A program made the position numbers and the translations under genes. The notes beneath the pieces are model-generated. The model had not been told where the DNA came from and did not search any database. It worked only from the letters and a program-made list of their open reading frames with translations. Source: Zasmidium citrigriseum (Eukaryota; Ascomycota; Dothideomycetes; Mycosphaerellales; Mycosphaerellaceae). Taken from it: a stretch of 64,000 nucleotides of DNA. The first letter of the stretch is position 1. The number at the start of each line of letters is the position of its first letter. This document shows, piece after piece, positions 56,085-64,000 of this stretch. Where the stretch lies: assembly GCA_002786025.1 (NCBI GenBank), contig NHNW01000001.1:1364001-1428000 (forward strand), in the 5' to 3' direction.

Positions 56085-56958
56085 ATGGCTGCGATAGCGG
56101 AAAATCAAAAAGCCAGGACTGTGCCGATGCAGGTGCTTGCTCTAGGTCAGTAACATCATCACTTCCAAATGCAGTTTTGATGAACTTCCAGGCATGTCAC
56201 GAAGTGGCACCGAAAGCATTCGCACAGCCCTCGAAGAACTCGGCTACCTTCGCACTTACCACGGCATTCGAGATCTCATGGTAGGGAAAGATGGCTTTAC
56301 CTGGGATGAGCTCGTCGAAAGGAAGTATGGAAAATATCGGCAACCCATCACACGGCAGCACCTGGACCGGCTCCTTTACGACTGCGCGGCGGTCACAGAC
56401 ATGCCCTGCTGTGCGTTTTGGTCCGATCTCATGGACGCCTATCCAGATGCAAAGGTTCTCCTGGTGGAAAGAGACGTCGAGGCCTGGTATAACAGTTTCC
56501 ACAAAGTCATCTTCAAAGAGGTCTTCTCGTGGAAGAGACTCGTCATCGTGTCGGCGATTCATGTCGGGTTGTTTCCAGTACATCCAAACTTGTTCATGAA
56601 CCGGCTCTTTTTGCACTATTTCCAGGCTGGAAATCCGTCTGAGATGATGAGGAATGCGCGGTCGATATACAAGCAGCATTACGATTCGATTGAGTCTCGG
56701 GCGAAGGCGGAGAATAGGCCGGTACTGAGGATGCGAATCGAAGAGGGTTGGGACCCGATTTGTGAGTTCCTGGGCAAAGAGAGGCCTGCTGGGTATGAGA
56801 ATGGGGCTCTTCCCAAGGGCAATGAGTGGCAGAAGACGGTTGCCAATACTCGCTTTCACCAGGCGCGGGCCTTACGATACCTGGCGTTGAAGCTGGCTAC
56901 GATACTGGGAGGAGCAGGCATCGGAGTCGCTATGTTGGTGGCGTGGTATCGTATATAA
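56085..56958 (+). CDS. Second sulfotransferase-like P-loop protein with membrane anchor
   Basis: Two exons, 56085-56145 and 56192-56958, joined by a 46-bp intron (GTCAGT...TTCCAG) to give 275 residues. The phosphate loop VLALGMSRSGTESIRTAL has Ser replacing one Thr of the PAPS loop seen in the paralogue at 31801-32651. DMPCCAFWSDLMDAYPDAKVLLVERD and MRIEEGWDPICEFLGKERP are shared family blocks. The last 22 residues are hydrophobic and end WYRI, again a probable tail anchor. Substrate unknown. It lies beside a gene-poor stretch, on the opposite strand from the other copy. Confidence 0.87.
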
Positions 56959-58085
56959 TGTCCTGATTGTCTTTCATGTCGTCGTGCTCTTTCCAATGCC
57001 TTTCGGTCTTCGCTCTCTCCCTCGGCTCTGAGATTCTCAACGTGATTTGACCGACATTGATGAGGACGAGATCTTTCGGATACTCTATGACATCTGTAAC
57101 AGCGTTTTGTCGCAGCAGCATCAAGAAGAGGAAGTTGTGTCTGAAGTCGGGAGCAGGGGTGAGTCCAAACGAATCGAATTGATTAACCAGCTTGACTAAG
57201 CACGCCCGGAGCTTGCCGGCGGCAATCAACCTCACCTCCCGACCGTTACACTTGCAACTCTCTCCTTGGCAATCCCTATATCTGGATCACCATCCTCTAC
57301 CACCGGCACCTGTCCGCTGCTATCGCGCCCAATCAATCATACGAATCATGGCTGTCGTCTGCCAGCCTTCTTCTTTTGGCCGTATTATATCTGCGACTGA
57401 TTCAGCATCTCCTGCACGAGAACGGGGGACAGAGTGACATCTCATTGCGTTCCAAAAGGGGCATCGATGACCAACCTGCGAAATGCGGCTTCCTCCTCCG
57501 GCACCACCCATTTATATCTGCGACTACACTCGAAATACCATTCCTGAAAGCAGACCGTGACGTGGTCCATTTTTCATGTGACGAGGGCAAGTGGGTGCGT
57601 GCTTGGGTGATACGCGGCAGCGGACCTGTCGATCGCAGTTGTACAGCTGCGGGATTTGGCAACGGCCGCTGGAAATGGTAGCAACAATTGGTTTGCTTCA
57701 CAACGGTTTGATGGATCGTCGTACAGTGTCAGCACCATGGGAGGAAACAACGGAGGTCGCACCCTGTTGGACCTGTTCGTGCCTCTCTCTTTCTTGCTTC
57801 TCTTCTCCATCTCTGACACTGCTGTTGTTATAATTCATTCGGTCTTTTTCATCGATTTCTTGCGTTCAAGCAGAAGGATTTCTATTTACACGCTCGCTGT
57901 TCTTTTATCTATAATTTTATCATCACGCTCGTTTTAGCTGCTCGACCGGAGAGAAAGACTCGAAAGCTGTGCAATTGAGACATCGCACGAACAGCGGGTC
58001 TTCGACGTCGAACTTTGCCAAGGGCATTCGAAGGGTACTATCTGGGAACCACCCATTTTGAGGGGAGGTTCTCGTATCTGCCACC
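56959..58085. other. Intergenic region, no gene supported
   Basis: Several frames of 60-100 codons overlap on both strands. None has domain motifs, consistent codon use or exon partners. The right end must hold the promoter of the membrane-protein gene. Confidence 0.5.
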
Positions 58086-59138
58086 ATGGCGGGCCTCCCT
58101 CATGTAGTGGCAGAGTCGCCTCGATTATTCGGAATTCCATGCTGGTACATGCCAGTCCTGGCAGGATCTGCTTGGCTATGTTCGTAAAATACGCAGTCCA
58201 ATATTAAAGCGATGATACTGACATATGCTAGTAACACTCCTATCCTTGCTCCTGACCTGGCTCTCGAAAGGCTCGCCGCACTATGTCGAGATGCAAGCGA
58301 ATCAAGACCTGGCCTACATCAGCGACACTGGCACCTCTGACTGGGGCAAGCCACTCTTCATCACCGGCTCTGCTATCACAGTTACTTTATTTGGAATTAC
58401 CTTTGCCGTCGAAAGATGGCTACGACATCGAGGCTTTCTCATTCATGTCAGCAGCAGATGGGGCTTGACCTGCTCGATCCTGGCCACCATCTTTAGCATC
58501 ATGGGAGCAACAGGACTTATGCTCTTGACCATCTTTGACGCCAGAAGGCACATCGAGATTCACTTCCCGATGATTGGTGTCTTTATGTGAGCTTGCCAGG
58601 CCTCCTCTGTCAGTCCCTTAGACTAACATATCTCAGTGGAGGTTACATCCTCGCCGCAGGCTTCATGGCCGCCGAAAAGAAACGCATCTCCGCCCGCTAC
58701 CCCACAAACAACTACCTCCGGCGCTCCTTCCAAATCAAATTCTTCTTCATAATCCTCGAACTCATCTTCACCGCGCTCTTCGGCTTCACCGCCCTAATGG
58801 CCGGCCACGATCCCCGCAGTCCCCACGCAGGGCTCCGAAACCCCTCCGTCGTCATCGAATGGATGATCGGCTTCTTCTTCGTCTTCTACATGTGGAGCTT
58901 CGCGATCGATTTTCTGCCCGTGCCGCAGTTGGTTGATTCGGAGGGGGAGAAGGTGGAGCTTGTGAGGGATCCGGAGAAGTTGTGGGATATGGAGATGAGT
59001 GGGCATTTGCAGAGGCCGAGTACGGCTTGGAGTCGCAGGAGTGCGAAGAGTGTGGCTAGTACGACGAAGTTGTTGAAGGTGGAACATTTTCAGGAGAATG
59101 AGAAGGGAACTCGGCAGTATGTGAGGATTAGGAGTTGA
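58086..59138 (+). CDS. Frag1/DRAM/Sfk1 family multi-pass membrane protein
   Basis: Three exons, 58086-58179, 58232-58586 and 58637-59138; 316 residues. Six hydrophobic segments are spaced as in the Frag1/DRAM/Sfk1 family, with GGYILAAGFMAAEK formed across the second intron and IEWMIGFFFVFYMWSFAIDF in the last membrane helix. Sfk1 in yeast works with Stt4 at the plasma membrane in phosphoinositide signalling and lipid asymmetry; DRAM proteins in animals act in autophagy. The C-terminal cytosolic tail is charged, and its codons switch abruptly to G-rich after about 58915. The donor GTTCGT of intron 1 is weak but keeps the frame. Confidence 0.87.
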
Positions 59139-59193
59139 GATTCCTTGAGTTTAGGAAGGGAATGGTATTTACGGCTTAATGAGTCAAGTTTGC

Positions 59194-60232
59194 TCAAGGT
59201 CCCAGGCCCCAGTATGGTTTTCCTTTGGCCAGTTCTGCTGCGCCGATTGCTCCAGAGAAGACCGCATCTCGACTCGCTATCCACTCTGGGCGCTCACTCG
59301 GATCGGTGTATCGCTGCAAGGTCTCGTTCACCACCTCTCGGAACTTCCCGTCACTGCTCTGGTCACCGTGCAGGATTATCTTGGTGGGTCTTCGAGCCAC
59401 AGTCTCTGTCATCGGCAAGCTGATGAACCTTCTGACTTCTTCCCAGTAATACTCTTCAGCGGGATTGATGTGCCTCATGTCGCTTCCCAGGAACATCTCA
59501 GCATAAGGAAACGATTGGACATCGTAAGCGGAGCCAACCTCGCCTGTCAGCACTGCTTCGATTCCGTCGGCGTAATAACCTATGAGGTAGTATCTTTCCA
59601 CCGGAAGACGCTGTCTCGGGGTACAGTCATGGTCGTTGACGGTGAATGGCTGACAAAGTCTCAGTCCATGGCCAGCGAGAAGAGCATTCTCATGATACAA
59701 AAGCGATTCGCGGAGACCTGGAAGCCTGATGATCGGGATATACTGCAAGCCAATCGTCTGACAGGCGGCTTGGATTGTTGTATCGTATATCTGTGAAAGA
59801 TGTGGGACGGTGACAGCTGCAGCATCTATCGATCGTCCGGTCTGGTGCTCAACCTCCTCTCGAAGGAAACTGATCATTTCCGCAAGAACAGCCACGACAG
59901 TTGCGTTGGGTGGGTTGGGGCGTGGATACGTTGTGTACTGACGTGGAGGCCAGAAAGTACTGTGCGAAAGGTCTCGCATCACGCTCTTGTATTCGACGCT
60001 ACCATTGTTCAACGCCAGCGGCGTCCCCGAATTGTTGCCGCAGGTCATCGCCACTGTGCTGGAAGTCATTAGCTTGGACTGGATCTGCACACTGGAGAAC
60101 GTACGCATAAGATGGCGTGAGGTCGATGCCAAAGGAGCAATCATTGTTGTTCGGGCCCACGAAGGGAATTTGACTGGCCTTGGAGCAGCCGGAGAGCACC
60201 GCGACTGCCAGACAGGAGGCTAAAGCAAGCAT
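59194..60232 (-). CDS. Hsp70/actin-like ATPase-fold protein with signal peptide
   Basis: Two exons, 60232-60105 and 60058-59194, joined by a 46-bp intron (GTACGT, CTAATGAC branch, TTCCAG) to give 330 residues. The N-terminus MLALASCLAVAVLSGC is a signal peptide or signal anchor. FGIDLTPSYATVAM follows, equivalent to the first phosphate loop of Hsp70 (GIDLGTT). AAVTVPHLSQIYDTTIQAACQTIG, LLYHENALLAGHGLRL and IILHGDQSSDGKFREVV correspond to later Hsp70 nucleotide-domain segments. It is much shorter than Hsp70, lacks a peptide-binding domain and an ER-retention tail, and has degenerate loops, so ATP use is doubtful. Related fungal Hsp70-like proteins of unknown role are common. Confidence 0.75.
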
Positions 60233-60549
60233 TATGGACGATGGTGGAAGGTGTTGGCCGACTTAAGGAGCATTGAGAAGGTACGATGCCTCGACCCAGT
60301 TGCCATTCTTGCTGAATGTGGATGCCTTGAAGCTGCATCCTTCAACACTCCATCCAAGACGTTCGTGATCAGACAATCGGCCTCCACCGCAAAGAGCACT
60401 GTTTGCAATTCGACAAGTACTCTGCTACGTAACATTCGTTGCATGATCGCCTCAGTAGTCCCGAAAATGGCCGGCGATCAAGAAGGGAGAACGACGTCTC
60501 TCGGGCTCTCTTCTGCGCTCTTTCGCAAACCTCGATATTCTCTACGACA
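60233..60549. other. Divergent intergenic region
   Basis: Short spacer holding the 5' flanks of the Hsp70-like and HET-like genes. No element recognised. Confidence 0.5.
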
Positions 60550-62716
60550 ATGGATGACGGACATCAGCCGGAATGCTGTACACTTTCAGGTCCAACCCCG
60601 AGCATTCTTACGATTGATAGGGTCACGATAAGGCATATGCGAGAGCAGCTCCACAAATTTACAGACCCCTGGTCTTCAGCTGGACGCATTGCAGGAGCTT
60701 TCTGTTGCACGGCATGGCTGGCGTACAACATGTCAAGTCCGACAAGTACGGCACGGAAATCTGCCAGTGGAGCTGCTTCTGACAATACGAAACAATGAGC
60801 TGAGTATCTCGCTCATGGAGACGACTTCACCATGGGACTTCCTCAATGCACTCTGGTCCAGCGTGGACGTGGAGCACATGCTATGCTGCCACTGCCATGC
60901 CAGAATCAATCTCGAATCGGGCGTTGCGCGAACATTCACAATTGCCAAGCAGCCTCCTTCCTCTCGGTCAACTCAAGGCCACAGCATCAGGCTTCCTCGG
61001 ACCGAAGATGTGATTCTTATGCACTACAGACATATCGACTGTTTACCGGTGTCAAGTAGATAGGTGGCCATCTCCCATGTTTGGGAGCCGCATGTCGCGG
61101 AGGTCCAGAACAACAAAGCGGCCTCCGAAGAATCTGCCGTTTCTGTCGTTCACGCTATACAGGAGGAGCCGGCCTGCATCTTTCGCAGCCTAGCACAGGT
61201 TGTCTCTGGAAAGTTCGAAGTGTGGCATGACTACATCAGTGTGCCGCAATGGATCCCACAGTTGAAGGAACGCATCATCAGGTCCATTCCAAATCTGTTC
61301 AAGGGGGCGCTTATGACCGTCGCATATCTCGCAGACGTCGACGCGGGCGATTTCACGGCTATGCGAGACGGTGAGACCAAAGAAGTCCGCTGCCGAGCAA
61401 TCAGCAACCTTTGCAATGCTAGATGGTTCAGTCGAGTGTGGACCACCATGGAACTCACACAAAGCAACGGAATTCGGGCCATGGTGAAGGACTATCAACT
61501 TATCGAGAAGACAGCTGATGGCGAGCCCTTCTTCGCTGAGATGTCATCAGCTTGGGACAACGAGGTGAAGCGGGACGGTTGGGCAAGAAATCTTGAAGAG
61601 CTGGTGGGCATGGGTACTGGCAGCCTCGTCCCTTGGCAACTTGGCGGCGTTGGCTCTCTACGAGGCCACAGGCTCGCTGGTGAGCGAGTGAGCTTCGCTG
61701 AGGCTTATCAAGGTCTTTCACGCAGACGAGTGACTCAACCTCGGGATTTCTTTCACGCCCTGCAAGGCATGCTGGGGACTTATGTGACCGATATGGCGAG
61801 CCATGGCCTCCAGCCAATGATCACCGAGATCGCCAGAACCCGGTTAAGTGAGGGCGACTTGAGCCCGTTGTTCATCACTCCAGCATCCGCCCAGACAGAA
61901 GTCAGACACCTGGAGCATGGCTATCTTGATCCCACGGTATATGGACTTGGTAAAGAAGTGAGTCCCCCGCAGCGCCCGGATGTTACATTCGCCATGGCCT
62001 CGGGCCTTCCAAAAGTACACGTCCAGGAGCTGGGAGAGATTCAGTTCGTGAGGCGATACGGCTGGCAGATGCTGGGACAGATTGAATCCCTTGCAGAGCT
62101 TTGTAGGCTCACATTGGATGTGACGGGTCTCGATGTTGACTCGTTCGCAGAAATGCTTTGCGTGAGACTATACGGACAAGAAGTTGACAAGGTCAAGAAT
62201 CGTCTGGCAACAGACAATCGGTCTCAGAAACTCAGAGAAAGGCTCACGCAACTCTGCAACACGAAGAGGCATCAATACGAAAAGACTGTAATCGAGATTG
62301 GCTCCATCCTTGGCCTGTCTGACATGTCTCTCGGCGGCGGATCTTTCAATTGCTGGAACATGACACCGATGAGCTTTCTACAACATCACGGAGGCACAAT
62401 CCACCATGGGACCTCTGGGGCGATTGCTGGTGTGAGATGTCGAACTTGCAACGCATTCTCTCTGCTTCGTGTGGCATTGTTCAGACCAGCGTCCAGTCTA
62501 CTTAACTTGAAAGCCTATCGTATACCCGGACTGACATACTTCTTCTCACACCCTGGTGGCGCTGGCTTCGTGTTGGAGGAGGGCCGGATCATGGGCCGTT
62601 TCGTTTGGGCTGTCCCTGCCTGTGATTGTGAGAAATGGACGGAAGTTGAGGTCGAGCTTGATCTGCCTCTGCCTAATTACATGCCGGCACGAGTGGACGA
62701 AAGCACGCAGGACTAG
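60550..62716 (+). CDS. HET-like incompatibility protein; gene model uncertain, possibly decayed
   Basis: From 61064 to 62716 the frame encodes a HET-type protein: VAISHVWEPHVAEV, FEVWHDYISVPQW (equivalent of VWIDAICINQ), LFKGALMTVAYL and RWFSRVWTTMEL, then a Cys-containing C-terminal part (CRTCNAF, VPACDCEKW). No ATG precedes these motifs in the same uninterrupted frame. The likely N-terminus starts at 60550 (MDDGHQPECC) in another frame and moves into the main frame between about 60730 and 60805. An in-frame TAG lies at 61061-61063, directly before VAISHVW. Two weak introns could rescue it (60732-60804, GTCAAG...CTGAG; 61010-61063, GTGATT...GATAG). Otherwise the gene carries a frameshift and a nonsense codon. 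Confidence 0.65.
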
Positions 62717-62926
62717 ATGTGGAAATGTTGACAGATTGAATCCTCGTGGTTCTCGTTCGGTCGATCTTGACGCGCCACGTCTCGTTCTCACCTCCTTTTC
62801 GAGTGTGGCTTCCCAAGGCTGTGGAAGTGGAGAGCCCCAAAATTTCAGCCACCTGGACCCAACAGACCATTTTCCTTGCAAACTACCTCCTTTCTATCAC
62901 GAGTGAGAACTAAGAAAGATAACATC

Positions 62927-64000
62927 ATGGAGCCCTTGCATAGAGTCGCTCACTTAATGGTCACGCCGGAAAATCCGCCCCGTCAGACCAGTGGCCTCGA
63001 TGCAGAACGCTGCATCCCTCTACACAATGCCACCCTCGAACATGCCTGGCTCAAATCCGGACGCTCTATCTCAGACTTCCACCCAAATGCGAAAAGATGG
63101 TGGCAGTACTACTCAGATCATGTGGATCAGGTAGATCCTCTCCTCCATTCAACCGTGAGAACATTTCTCGAAGGAGCACTGATACTGCCATACGAACTCG
63201 GCGATGACCGCCAGAATTTCTTTTACATCCTTGCGGGACTTCACTCCCCAGAGATGATGCTTCAGCATATCGAGAACGGAGAGGAGGGACTCTTGACGCT
63301 TTATGCGGGCCAGGAAAAGTTCGCAAGTGCTCCTGACGGACTTGTGTAAGAAGCATTACCAATTGATCCAAATGGCGTGGAATATCAAGCTGATTGGAGA
63401 AGGTACGACCAAAACAGCCATACCGCAGCAATGCATTGGGACGTTGAAGAAGATCTTGATCTTCCTCTGGACGGCGAAAAGCTTGAAAGCATTCTATCCG
63501 TCTACATTGAGATGATCTTGCGTGGCAAGGCTGTAGCTCTCCATGACGACGTCGATCGAGACCCAGAATTCCAACTTGCAGAAGATGGAACGTTTCGAAT
63601 GGTGTCGAGAGGGCCAGAGCGAGATCCAGAAACGGGTGCCAGACGACTTGAAGCCCAGCTCGACCCGTGGACTGCCGTATCTTGGACTCCAAAAGATCTA
63701 GAGGAGACGCTGCAAGTCTGGAAGATGCTAGTCGACTTGATCGAGAGCAAGATGTCTCTGCCAACTTGCGAGCCAACACATGGAATCTACAACAACTCTA
63801 CCTGCGAGGCAGCCAGCATTCCGACCGGATTCGCTCGAGAATTCCTAACCAAAGCACAGAAACCCAGATTCAAATTCATTGCCCCTGGACTCCGGGTGCT
63901 GGAAGAAGCAGAACTCGTTGCGCAGCCTTTCCTCGAGGCTCACAATCACGAATCGTTCGGTTCCTCTCGAGAGGACAGAATCATGCCAATACTTCTCTTC
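62927..64000 (+). CDS. Unrecognised protein, 3' end beyond the window
   Basis: Exon 1 runs from ATG 62927 (MEPLHRVAHLM) to 63345. A 57-bp intron, 63346-63402 (GTAAGA...GAGAAG), removes an in-frame TAA, and exon 2 stays open from 63403 to the right edge (at least 338 residues). No domain recognised. The sequence is soluble-looking, with Trp-rich and acidic stretches (RWWQYYSDHVDQVDP, MHWDVEEDLDLPLDG) and helical segments such as DLEETLQVWKMLVDLIESKM. It follows the HET-like gene on the same strand after 210 bp. Adjacent position could mean a functional pair, but nothing in the protein supports that. Confidence 0.65.

Noticed and set aside
63346..63402. In-frame TAA in the last gene taken as nonsense mutation or readthrough
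   Set aside because: A 57-bp GTAAGA...GAGAAG intron removes it and keeps the frame, so it is normal splicing.
1..64000. tRNA, rRNA or CRISPR features
   Set aside because: No credible tRNA box pair, rRNA segment or regularly spaced repeat array was seen. A B-box-like GGTTCAAACCC at about 35680 is inside an M18 exon.

Overview
The window looks like nuclear DNA of a filamentous ascomycete (Pezizomycotina). A Dothideomycete is my best guess, but only an inference. The evidence: compact genes broken by introns of about 45-60 bp with GTAAGT/GTACGT-type donors and CTAAC/CTGAC-like branch sites; fungus-restricted families (SAT-containing non-reducing PKS, HET proteins, Zn2Cys6 and bZIP regulators, fungalysin, ATG10); and an AT-rich, TA-rich inverted-repeat element that looks damaged by repeat-induced point mutation (RIP). 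I joined exons by hand from reading frames and splice signals. Coordinates given for multi-exon genes span the introns.

Left part (1-12.4 kb): about 2.8 kb with no convincing gene, then a ten-exon non-reducing polyketide synthase (2779-10338; SAT-KS-AT-PT-ACP-ACP-ACP-TE, about 2360 residues), followed by an unrecognised two-exon gene. If the PKS belongs to a biosynthetic cluster, the rest lies to the left of the window or is absent.

12.5-18.6 kb: housekeeping genes (Bax-inhibitor/TMBIM membrane protein, COQ10, TRM140/METTL2-type tRNA methyltransferase) and an acidic low-complexity protein. 18.6-23.9 kb is gene-poor: one bZIP regulator and a 1.4-kb TIR element. 23.9-30 kb: MCM7, with two ACGCGT boxes upstream, then a nine-exon Zn2Cys6 regulator whose zinc finger is assembled from four exons.

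30-43.5 kb: an accessory-flavoured stretch with an F-box-like/Cys-motif protein, a sulfotransferase-like tail-anchored protein, an NAD(P)-binding reductase, M18 aminopeptidase, a DUF202 protein, a GST, a HET protein, a secreted fungalysin and a second F-box-like/Cys-motif protein. 43.5-54.5 kb is dense and largely housekeeping: PDX3, POP4, a secreted Cys-rich protein, eIF2B-gamma, an unknown membrane protein, a NUDIX hydrolase, ARPC1/ARC40, a U1A/U2B''-like RRM protein and ATG10. 54.8-64 kb: a small secreted protein, a second sulfotransferase-like gene, a Frag1/DRAM/Sfk1 membrane protein, a secretory Hsp70/actin-fold protein, a second HET-like gene with a doubtful gene model, and an unrecognised gene running off the right edge.

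No rRNA, tRNA or CRISPR array was seen. The most unusual signals are the triple-ACP PKS with at least one GC-AG intron, the RIP-like TIR element, the Zn2Cys6 finger cut into micro-exons, two paralogue pairs of poorly described families, and a recurrent switch from C-rich to G-rich coding strand inside many genes.
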